From assembly GCA_026985625.1 (NCBI GenBank), contig JALSQC010000389.1, forward strand, positions 1-6,966: DNA of 6,966 nucleotides, written 5' to 3'. The notes below the pieces were generated by a model that ran no database searches, was not told the DNA's origin, and saw nothing but the letters and a program-made list of their open reading frames with translations. The position numbers were made by a program, and so were the translations under genes. The stretch is from Bacteroidales bacterium (GTDB lineage: Bacteria; Bacteroidota; Bacteroidia; Bacteroidales; JAFGXI01). The stretch's first letter is position 1. Each line of letters begins with the position of its first letter. This document shows positions 1 through 6,445 of this stretch, piece by piece.

Positions 1-98
1 TTGTTTCTCGTGTCGAAAAAATAAAAAAATTAGGAGCTAAAACTCAAAAATCAATATCAAATAAATTATTAGACAGAGCAATTGACGATGATGAATAG
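1..98 (+). CDS. 3' end of an unidentified upstream gene (partial)
   Basis: An open frame enters from the left edge (first whole codon at base 3) and ends at a TAG at 96-98. It encodes 31 residues rich in Lys and Ser, ending in the acidic tail RAIDDDE. The piece is hydrophilic, with no membrane segment, and looks like the C-terminus of a soluble protein. It includes the short phrase KKLGAKT. I cannot assign a family from so little sequence. It is separated from the downstream operon by 185 bases that carry a plausible promoter, so it is probably a separate transcription unit on the same strand. The codon pattern resembles the neighbouring genes, which supports it being real coding sequence. 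Confidence 0.6.
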   Translation, partial: VSRVEKIKKLGAKTQKSISNKLLDRAIDDDE

Positions 99-99
99 T

Positions 100-148
100 T
101 TAATTCTTAATTCTTAATTCTTAATTTTTAATCCTTAATCTTTAATCA
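100..148. repeat. 7-bp tandem repeat, TTAATTC-type, seven units
   Basis: Seven consecutive 7-base units start at 100, 107, 114, 121, 128, 135 and 142. The first three are exactly TTAATTC. The next four keep TTAAT and vary at the last two positions (TT, CC, CT, CA). The array begins just after the stop codon of the upstream gene and does not reach the promoter. The ordered decay from perfect to imperfect copies suggests replication slippage followed by mutation. No function can be assigned; it may simply be a variable-length spacer. Confidence 0.85.
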
Positions 149-194
149 AAAAAAACTTTAGGATACAAATTAAACCTTATTAAAAAAAAATTGT

Positions 195-236
195 CAGAAT
201 TTTATAAAATAAAAACAGAATTTTGTAAAACATAAT
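195..236. repeat. Two adjacent 21-bp direct repeats upstream of the promoter (possible operator)
   Basis: Bases 195-215 and 216-236 are two abutting copies that share CAGAATTTT, then T and AAAA, and match at 17 of 21 positions. Each copy has a partly palindromic core: ATTTTATAAAAT at 199-210 is a perfect 12-base palindrome, and TTTTGTAAAA at 221-230 is the weaker second version. A 21-base period is two helical turns, so both cores lie on the same face of the DNA. The second copy overlaps the possible -33 TTTG. This is what a pair of regulator-binding sites would look like, but in such AT-rich DNA chance similarity is also possible. Confidence 0.45.
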
Positions 237-258
237 ACAACAAACTTATATAACTTTG
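222..258 (+). promoter_or_regulatory. Likely operon promoter of the Bacteroidota type
   Basis: TAACTTTG at 251-258 matches the TAnnTTTG -7 element known for the primary sigma factor of Bacteroidota. A TTTG at 222-225 could be the -33 element, but the 25-base gap between them is longer than usual, so the -33 assignment is weak and an activator may be needed. Transcription would begin around 263-267, leaving a leader of only about 20 bases before the ATG at 284. It is the only promoter candidate I see between the upstream gene and the operon. Confidence 0.5.
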
Positions 259-283
259 TTTTTTTATTAAAAAATAACAAATT

Positions 284-529
284 ATGCAATTAAAAAATAA
301 TATAGCAATTAGCGAAAACGGCTTTATATTTGACCCTAATACAGGCGAGAGCTACTCGCTAAATCCAATAGGAACTGAAATTCTTAATCTGTTGAAAGAA
401 AAAAAAACAGACGACGAAATTATTAATTTTTTAAACGAAAAATACGATTCCGACAAATTAACAATAGAAAAATCGTTAAACGAATTTTACAGTTTTTTAC
501 AAGAGTATAACCTTAGCGAAAATGACTAA
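284..529 (+). CDS. PqqD-like small protein (putative RiPP recognition element / peptide chaperone)
   Basis: An 81-residue soluble protein resembling the PqqD family, a small winged-helix fold. In PqqD and related RiPP systems this domain binds the leader of a precursor peptide and presents it to modifying enzymes. What is visible: residues 5-27 carry the strand-turn-strand pattern of the family (ISENGFIFDPNTGESYSLN). A helix starting NPIGTEILNLL follows, then KTDDEIINFL, the second helix of the winged helix, and a C-terminal amphipathic helix (IEKSLNEFYSFLQEY). The ATG at 284 is preceded by an A-rich stretch without a Shine-Dalgarno, as is usual in this phylum. Its last 8 bases overlap the start of the ATP-grasp gene (ATGACTAA), suggesting translational coupling. 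No radical-SAM partner or precursor peptide is present, so the bound peptide is unknown; it could serve the adjacent ligase instead. Confidence 0.75.
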   Translation: MQLKNNIAISENGFIFDPNTGESYSLNPIGTEILNLLKEKKTDDEIINFLNEKYDSDKLTIEKSLNEFYSFLQEYNLSEND

Positions 530-1571
530 ACAAAAACTTACAATTGCAGTTACCGGATTAAATAACACCGATAATCCAGGTCCAGGAATACCTGTAATAC
601 GAGGAATACTGGATAGCAACGATTTTGAAGCAAAAATAATAGGATTAGCATACGAAAACTTAGAACCCGGAATTTATATGGACAATATTGTCGATAAAGT
701 TTACTCGGTTCCGTATCCGTCAACAGGCACCGATACATTAATAAAACGAATCGAATATATAAATTCTAAAGAAAAAATAAATGTTCTAATTCCTAATTTC
801 GATGCAGAGTTATACTCGTTTATGCGAGCCGATACACAATTAAAACAAATGGGGATACATACTTTTTTACCAACATTAAAAAGTTTTGAAGAACGACACA
901 AATCAAATCTTGATAAATTTGGAAAAAAATATGGCGTAAAAGTTCCAAAAAGCATTAGTGTATTAAATATTAACGATATTTATAAAATAACCTCCGAATT
1001 AAACTTTCCGTTACTTGTAAAAGGCAGATTTTACGATGCCTATGTATGTTACAACAACGAACAAGTTATAACTAATTTTAATAAATTATCATCAAAATGG
1101 GGAGTTCCCGTAATAATTCAAGAATTTGTTAAAGGAACCGAGGTTAATGTTGTTGCCCTTGGCGACGGTAAAGGAAATACAATTGGAGCTGTTCCTATGC
1201 GCAAACAATACATAACCGATAAAGGAAAAGCTTGGGGTGGAATAACAATTGACGATAACCAAATGTTAAAAATAACAAAAGACATTATAAAAAAAACAAA
1301 ATGGCGTGGAGGAATGGAATTAGAAATGATTAAAACCAACAATAGCGAATACTTTCTTATCGAAATAAATCCACGAATCCCCGCATGGGTTTACCTTGCC
1401 GTAGGAGCAGGACAAAACCTGCCCGAAGCTCTTGTAAAATTAGCACTTGGACAAAAAGTAGAACCATATCAAAAATACGATGTAGGAAAAATGTTTGTTC
1501 GTTATTCATACGACATTATAATGGATATGACAAAGTTTAAACAACTATCTACCCTTGGAGAAACAAATTAA
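522..1571 (+). CDS. ATP-grasp ligase (carbamoyl-phosphate-synthase/carboxylate-amine ligase-like)
   Basis: A 349-residue cytoplasmic enzyme of the ATP-grasp superfamily, which activates a carboxylate as an acyl phosphate and joins it to an amine or another nucleophile. The N-terminal pre-ATP-grasp domain begins IAVTGLNNTDNPGPGIPVIR (8-27), a glycine-rich loop like that of CarB-type proteins, and runs to about 115. The ATP-grasp body covers about 120-310. Visible ATP-site residues are K167 in LLVKGR, the hinge IIQEFVKGTE (E201, E207), and the metal-binding set E266/E268 in GGMELEMI with E281 and N283 in FLIEINPR. All key positions look intact, so it should be active. Its substrates cannot be read from sequence. 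It lies between the PqqD-like gene (8-base overlap) and the decarboxylase (29-base gap), suggesting that it ligates an amino acid or peptide carboxylate. A plain metabolic role is unlikely because no other CarB domain or biotin partner is nearby. Confidence 0.85.
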   Translation: MTKQKLTIAVTGLNNTDNPGPGIPVIRGILDSNDFEAKIIGLAYENLEPGIYMDNIVDKVYSVPYPSTGTDTLIKRIEYINSKEKINVLIPNFDAELYSFMRADTQLKQMGIHTFLPTLKSFEERHKSNLDKFGKKYGVKVPKSISVLNINDIYKITSELNFPLLVKGRFYDAYVCYNNEQVITNFNKLSSKWGVPVIIQEFVKGTEVNVVALGDGKGNTIGAVPMRKQYITDKGKAWGGITIDDNQMLKITKDIIKKTKWRGGMELEMIKTNNSEYFLIEINPRIPAWVYLAVGAGQNLPEALVKLALGQKVEPYQKYDVGKMFVRYSYDIIMDMTKFKQLSTLGETN

Positions 1572-1600
1572 TCTTTTAAAAAAAATAAAATCTTAAAAAA

Positions 1601-2959
1601 ATGGCAAAATTACCTTTCGAAAGACCGATAATAAAAAAAATAAACATAGGCGTTCCCAATAAAATAGGAATGAAAACCGAATATACACCAATAACCGAAA
1701 TAGATGGAGTATCGGTAAAACAAATGATAAAAGAATACGGTTCGCCGGTATACGTAATATCCGAAAAAACAATTAGAGAAACATATAAAAAAGCATACTC
1801 GGCATTTGCCGTAAGATACCCTAAAATTCAGTTTGCATGGTCGTATAAAACAAACTACTTAAATGCAGTTTGCAAAACATTTCACCAAGAAGGCTCTTGG
1901 GCAGAGGTTGTTTCGGGTTTCGAATACGATAAAGCAATAGCAAACAAAGTAAAACCACAACATATTGTTTTTAACGGACCCGACAAATCACGCGAAGATT
2001 TAATAAAAGCAATTAAAAATCAATCGCTAATACATATCGACCATTTTGACGAACTTTATACAATAATATCGCTTACAAGCGAACTAAACGAAACCCCAAA
2101 AGTTGCCATTCGCGTAAATATGGACACAGGAGTTTATCCTCAATGGTCGCGTTTTGGATTTAATTACGACAACGGCGAAGCTTGGGACGCATTAAACCGT
2201 ATAATGATAAGTAAAAAACTCGATTTAATAGGATTACATGCACATATCGGCACATATATGATGACAGCCGAAGCTTATAAAATAGCAGGACAAAAATTAT
2301 CGGACTTAGCCGTAAAACTTAAAGAAAAATATAACCACACAATAAAATATATAGACTTTGGCGGAGGATTTGCATCTAAAAACACACTTATAGGAGCATA
2401 TTTACCCGGCTCAGACACCTGTCCAAGTTTTGACGATTATGCCGAGGCAATTACATCGTCGATAATAAACTCAAAAATAAAACCCGACGATTTTCCAACA
2501 ATAATGTTAGAAACAGGACGTGCTTTAATCGACGATGCAGGTTACATATTAGGAACAGTTTTAGCAAATAAAAAATTAGCCGACGGCTCAAACTCTACAG
2601 TTATAGATGTTGGTGTAAATTTATTATTTACATCGTTTTGGTACGAACACCAAATTACACCGGCTCAAGAATTTTCGCCATATACCGAAAACACAACAAT
2701 TTACGGACCTCTATGTATGAATATAGACGTTATACGACGTTCGGCAAATTTACCTATAATGAAAAAAGGCGATAATTTTGTAATTAGCAGGATAGGAGCA
2801 TACAATATGACACAATGGATGCAATTTATTGCTCTACGACCAAAAATATTAATGATAGATTTAAAAGGAAACGTCCATATTATTCGCGAAAACGAAAAAT
2901 TAAAAGACATAGTATCAATGGAAAGAACACCCGAACACCTAAACAACTTTGATGTTTAA
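1601..2959 (+). CDS. PLP-dependent decarboxylase, diaminopimelate/ornithine decarboxylase fold (fold type III)
   Basis: A 452-residue protein with the alanine-racemase-like barrel and C-terminal beta domain of group IV decarboxylases. Visible motifs are SYKTN with K83 as the PLP lysine, the SRFGF loop (183-187), GLHAHIGT (211-218), the phosphate-binding glycines in DFGGGF (252-257), ETGR (304-307, in place of the usual EPGR), GPLC with C372 as the catalytic cysteine supplied across the dimer, and GAYNM with Y401, followed by ALRP. In DAP decarboxylases the cysteine is followed by Glu-Ser, and ornithine decarboxylases have Cys-Asp; here it is Cys-Met-Asn-Ile-Asp. The side chain that recognises the distal amino group of the substrate is therefore missing, pointing to a substrate other than meso-DAP. 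The N-terminal stretch before YGSPVYV is about 45 residues. Its stop overlaps the next ATG by one base (TAATG). Lysine biosynthesis (lysA) is possible but not favoured. Confidence 0.88.
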   Translation: MAKLPFERPIIKKINIGVPNKIGMKTEYTPITEIDGVSVKQMIKEYGSPVYVISEKTIRETYKKAYSAFAVRYPKIQFAWSYKTNYLNAVCKTFHQEGSWAEVVSGFEYDKAIANKVKPQHIVFNGPDKSREDLIKAIKNQSLIHIDHFDELYTIISLTSELNETPKVAIRVNMDTGVYPQWSRFGFNYDNGEAWDALNRIMISKKLDLIGLHAHIGTYMMTAEAYKIAGQKLSDLAVKLKEKYNHTIKYIDFGGGFASKNTLIGAYLPGSDTCPSFDDYAEAITSSIINSKIKPDDFPTIMLETGRALIDDAGYILGTVLANKKLADGSNSTVIDVGVNLLFTSFWYEHQITPAQEFSPYTENTTIYGPLCMNIDVIRRSANLPIMKKGDNFVISRIGAYNMTQWMQFIALRPKILMIDLKGNVHIIRENEKLKDIVSMERTPEHLNNFDV

Positions 2960-5154
2960 TGAATAAAATAACAATAAATAAATTTGTAAACTCGATACTA
3001 CTATCGTACTCGCAAATATTTTTCTCGGCAAACTTGTTTTTAGCAAGTTTGCTGTTCTTTGTATCTTTTATAGATATTTATATAGGTATATCAGGATTAA
3101 TAGCAGTTGCTACTGCAAACATATTTGCTTATATATTTGGATTTAACAATAACAACATAAAAAACGGACTTTACGGATTTAATGCCCTTTTAGTCGGTTT
3201 TGGAATAGGAGTCTATTTTAAATTAACAATATTACTACTTGTTTTAATATTTTTTGTAGCAATATTTACAATGTTATTAACCGTTGCTATTGAAGGTATT
3301 TTTGCAAAATACCGTTTACCATTTTTAAGCATTCCTTTTTTAATTGCTATTTGGACATTTTATTTATCGTCTAAAGAATTTACTTACCTTGGAATAAGCC
3401 AACGAGGAATTTATTACCTTAACGATTTATATAACATTGGAGGACAAAAACTTGTAGATATATATAATTGGGCAAATAATTTTAATTTACCACAATCGAT
3501 AAAAACATATTTTATATCGCTAAGTGCAATATTTTTTCAGTATAATATTTTAACAGGACTTATTATTGCCATAGGATTATTAATTTACTCGCGAATATCG
3601 TTTATACTATCGCTTTTAGGATTTTACTCGGCATTTGTTTTTTATATTATGATAGGTTCCGATATTACACAAGCAACTTATCTTTACATAGGATTTAACT
3701 TTATATTAACAGCAATTGCCATTGGAGGCTTTTTTATAGTACCGTCAAAAACATCGTATTTGTCGAGCATATTAATAATTCCGTTAGTTGTAATTTTAAC
3801 CGTAAGTTTAAGCGTTATTTTCTCAGTTTACGGATTATCGGTTTATTCACTACCATTTAATATTATTGTAATTTTATTTATTTATATCTTAAAACTAAGA
3901 GTAAACAAACGAAACTTTTTAACCGAAGTTTTAATTCAAGAAGGCAGTCCCGAAAAAAATATATACGCATATAAAAACAACATAAAACGATTTGGAAACT
4001 TATATAAATACTTTCCTATTAAACTACCATTCTTTGGCGAATGGTATGTCTCGCAAGGACATAACGACAAAATTACACACAAAGACGAATGGCAACATGC
4101 TTGGGACTTTGTAATTATAGACAATAATAATAAACAATACATAAATGACGGCAATAAAGTTGACGATTATTATTGCTACAATAAACCTGTAATTGCTCCT
4201 GCAAACGGCACCATAGTTGATATTATTGACGGAATACCCGATAATAAAATAGGAGATGTTAATTTAATAGAAAATTGGGGAAACTCAATAGTAATAAAAC
4301 ACGCCGAATTTTTATACTCACAAATATCACATATAAAAGCCGGTAGTTTTAAAGTCTCTGTAGGAGATACTGTAAAGCATGGCGATATATTAGCAAATGT
4401 AGGAAACTCGGGACGTTCGCCATTTCCTCATCTGCACTTTCAGATTCAAGCTACACCATATGTAGGATCAAAAACTATTAACTACCCTATAAGTTCATAT
4501 ATTGTTTACGAAAATAATAAACCAAAAATAAAAACATTTACTAACCCTAAAGTAAACCAAAAAATTACAAGTGTAAATAAAAACTCAATGCTTGCCGAAG
4601 CATTTAATTTTGTTCCCGGAAAAATATTAGAATATAAAATATCCGGCGATAGTAATGTCGATAAAGTTAAATGGGAGATTTTTACCGACATATACAATAA
4701 TTCTTACATATATTGCAAAAAAACAAAATCGGCAGCATATTTTATTAATAACGGCGATATGTTTTATTTTACAAAATTCGTTGGAAATAAAAAATCAATG
4801 TTATACCTGTTTAGCTTGTCGATTTATAAAATAAGTTTTAGATTTATAGAACAACTACAAGAAAACGATTATATTCAGGTTAATAATATTTTTTCGAAAT
4901 ATATAATGACTTTACAAGATATTATTGCTCCGTTTTATATGTTTCTAAATGCTAAATATAAACTAAAGTATTTATCCGTTATTAACGATTTTACACTAAA
5001 TAAAATTGTAATGGAATCAAATGTAACCAAGTCTGTTTTTAATAACGAAAAACAAAAATTTAACAACAAAATAATTATTACTGATAAAGGAATACGCGAG
5101 ATTATTGTTAAAGACAATAATAATAAAACAATAATTTTTGAAAACGATGATTAA
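2959..5154 (+). CDS. Urea-transporter-like membrane domain fused to an M23 metallopeptidase domain
   Basis: A 731-residue fusion. Residues 1 to about 315 match the urea transporter family, a channel-like fold of two inverted halves. The first half has SYSQIFFSANLF (16-27), the pore signature NGLYGFNALLVG (69-80) and LPFLSIPF (120-127). The second has the matching GFNFILTAIAIGGFF (245-259) and SLPF (297-300). Residues about 355-515 are an M23 (LytM-type) zinc peptidase: H374 in THKDEW and D383 in HAWDF, H458 in SQISHIK, and H491/H493 in PHLHF, so all metal and catalytic residues are present. Such domains normally cut peptidoglycan cross-bridges or other periplasmic peptides. Residues 515-731 form a beta-rich tail of unknown family. 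The start at 2959 overlaps the decarboxylase stop. The basic segment LKLRVNKR after the last membrane helix predicts a cytoplasmic C-terminus, which is odd for a wall hydrolase. The natural solute is not known to be urea. Confidence 0.85.
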   Translation: MNKITINKFVNSILLSYSQIFFSANLFLASLLFFVSFIDIYIGISGLIAVATANIFAYIFGFNNNNIKNGLYGFNALLVGFGIGVYFKLTILLLVLIFFVAIFTMLLTVAIEGIFAKYRLPFLSIPFLIAIWTFYLSSKEFTYLGISQRGIYYLNDLYNIGGQKLVDIYNWANNFNLPQSIKTYFISLSAIFFQYNILTGLIIAIGLLIYSRISFILSLLGFYSAFVFYIMIGSDITQATYLYIGFNFILTAIAIGGFFIVPSKTSYLSSILIIPLVVILTVSLSVIFSVYGLSVYSLPFNIIVILFIYILKLRVNKRNFLTEVLIQEGSPEKNIYAYKNNIKRFGNLYKYFPIKLPFFGEWYVSQGHNDKITHKDEWQHAWDFVIIDNNNKQYINDGNKVDDYYCYNKPVIAPANGTIVDIIDGIPDNKIGDVNLIENWGNSIVIKHAEFLYSQISHIKAGSFKVSVGDTVKHGDILANVGNSGRSPFPHLHFQIQATPYVGSKTINYPISSYIVYENNKPKIKTFTNPKVNQKITSVNKNSMLAEAFNFVPGKILEYKISGDSNVDKVKWEIFTDIYNNSYIYCKKTKSAAYFINNGDMFYFTKFVGNKKSMLYLFSLSIYKISFRFIEQLQENDYIQVNNIFSKYIMTLQDIIAPFYMFLNAKYKLKYLSVINDFTLNKIVMESNVTKSVFNNEKQKFNNKIIITDKGIREIIVKDNNNKTIIFENDD

Positions 5155-6445
5155 ATTTAAAATAAATAAAATAATGCATAAAATATTAATAATTGGCCTG
5201 TTAATATTATTATACGGAAAAGCAATATCGCAAGAAAACCTAAATTTTGCTTTTGTCGATAGCACAACATACAATTATTATATAAAAAAAGACTGGAAAA
5301 ACTTAATAAAGTTATCAAATAAAGCATTTAGTAAAAACATAGATTATTACTATTTGCGTATGCGAACAGGAATTGCTTATTACAATCAAAAAAAATTTAT
5401 TAAAGCAATACCTCATTTTATAAAAGCACTAAATTTTAATAACGATACAATAGCAATAGAATATTTATATTATTCCTATATTTTCTCGGGTAAATATTTC
5501 GATGCAAAATTATTTGCCGATAAACAAGAACAAAATATTAAACAAAAATTATTAAAAAACAATAAGCCAAATAACATTTTTTTCGATTATCAATACACAA
5601 ATAGTAATAACAGTAAAATACATTACTCATTACAAGATGTTTTTTCGCAGAGTGTTATATCAGACGAAAAATACTATGATTTTGGCATTAATAAAATGGT
5701 AAAAAACAACAGACTAATTTATAATTTATATTTTGCACATTATTCTAATACAACAAACAATTATCATTACGACCAAGTCAACGGATACATAAACAACAAA
5801 ACAAATATATCGGAATCGGAACTGTTCGGCGGTTTTTTTTATCATATAAACAATAAAAATAATTTTTCGATATACACAAACATTATAATAGGCAAAAGCG
5901 ATGCAAACTCTTTTTACCGTCGTCAAGGTATATCAAGATACATTATTCCAAATATAAATTTTAATTATTATTATAACTTTAATATATTTAAATTACGATT
6001 AGGTAATAATATTTTTAAATTAGACAGTTCCTTATTTTATTATCCATACATCGAGGCATCGATTATGCCGTTAAATAATAATAAATTAGAGATTTTTTAC
6101 CGAACAGAATTTATAAACAACATTAAAACAAAAAGTTATTTAAAAAAACCAATATATGTTTTTGGTGTAAAAACTTTACTTTTCGACAAAATAGCTTTAT
6201 CGTCTAATTACAAAATTGTTAACTCTAAAAATCTTATAGAAGAAAACGGTTATATAATTTATAATAACAATATTATAAAAGATAAAATATTAGTAGAGTT
6301 ATCGACTTATTTTAATTCTCATATTAATTTTTTTATTAGGTATCAATATATTAATTTTGAGGATAATTACATATTAAATATGCACGAATATATTAATAAT
6401 TATAAAACACAAACATTTTTAGGAGGTATAAAATGGACATATTAA
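5147..6445 (+). CDS. Exported protein with TPRs and an outer-membrane beta-barrel
   Basis: About 432 residues from the ATG at 5147. An ATG at 5174 gives 423 residues and an equally good signal peptide, MHKILIIGLLILLYGKAISQ; the 5147 start overlaps the previous gene by 8 bases (ATGATTAA), mirroring the first junction of the operon. After cleavage near AISQ, roughly residues 45-125 form two or three TPR-like helical pairs (for example GIAYYNQKKFIKAIPHFIKA). From about 143 to the end the sequence alternates polar and aromatic/aliphatic residues in strands separated by Asn-rich turns, ending GGIKWTY, as expected of an outer-membrane barrel of roughly 12-16 strands. It is extremely rich in Asn, Ile, Lys and Tyr. 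TPR-plus-barrel proteins are known as export channels for exopolysaccharides (PgaA, BcsC), so an export role is plausible but inferred. I recognise no specific family. Confidence 0.7.
   Translation: MIKFKINKIMHKILIIGLLILLYGKAISQENLNFAFVDSTTYNYYIKKDWKNLIKLSNKAFSKNIDYYYLRMRTGIAYYNQKKFIKAIPHFIKALNFNNDTIAIEYLYYSYIFSGKYFDAKLFADKQEQNIKQKLLKNNKPNNIFFDYQYTNSNNSKIHYSLQDVFSQSVISDEKYYDFGINKMVKNNRLIYNLYFAHYSNTTNNYHYDQVNGYINNKTNISESELFGGFFYHINNKNNFSIYTNIIIGKSDANSFYRRQGISRYIIPNINFNYYYNFNIFKLRLGNNIFKLDSSLFYYPYIEASIMPLNNNKLEIFYRTEFINNIKTKSYLKKPIYVFGVKTLLFDKIALSSNYKIVNSKNLIEENGYIIYNNNIIKDKILVELSTYFNSHINFFIRYQYINFEDNYILNMHEYINNYKTQTFLGGIKWTY
6421..6427 (+). promoter_or_regulatory. Strong Shine-Dalgarno-like AGGAGGT before the last gene
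   Basis: AGGAGGT lies six bases before the ATG at 6433. It perfectly matches the generic anti-Shine-Dalgarno and is well placed, yet the other starts in this operon have only A-rich leaders. It also encodes the Gly-Gly of the preceding protein's terminal GGIKWTY, so the match may be incidental. If functional it would help re-initiation across the 13-base overlap. Confidence 0.4.

Noticed and set aside
199..210. ATTTTATAAAAT palindrome as a terminator of the upstream gene
   Set aside because: It has no G-C pairs, no loop and no following T-run, so a stable hairpin is not expected; it fits better as part of the 21-bp repeat.
100..236. CRISPR array from the intergenic repeats
   Set aside because: The units are 7 bp and 21 bp with no unique spacers, and no cas gene is present.
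1601..2959. Calling the decarboxylase lysA (lysine biosynthesis)
   Set aside because: The fold and PLP motifs fit, but the Glu after the catalytic Cys is replaced by Met and the neighbours are not lysine-pathway genes.
2959..3903. A urea-use locus (urease or agmatinase pathway)
   Set aside because: No urease, agmatinase or nickel genes are in the window; only the transporter-like fold suggests urea, and the real solute may differ.
4096..4098. H380 (in QHAWDF) as the first zinc ligand of the M23 domain
   Set aside because: The spacing to D383 is too short; H374 in THKDEW fits the H-x8-D spacing seen in the M23 subgroup with HxGxNxYAxDF.
5138..5146. TTG at 5138 as the start of the barrel gene
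   Set aside because: It adds only three residues before an in-frame ATG at 5147, has no ribosome-binding signal, and both ATG starts give a normal signal peptide.
5017..5274. Minus-strand open frames, including 5017-5274, 3936-4154, 2701-2946, 1118-1342 and 701-955
   Set aside because: They lie opposite well-supported + strand genes or their junctions, lack recognisable domains, and are expected by chance in this composition.
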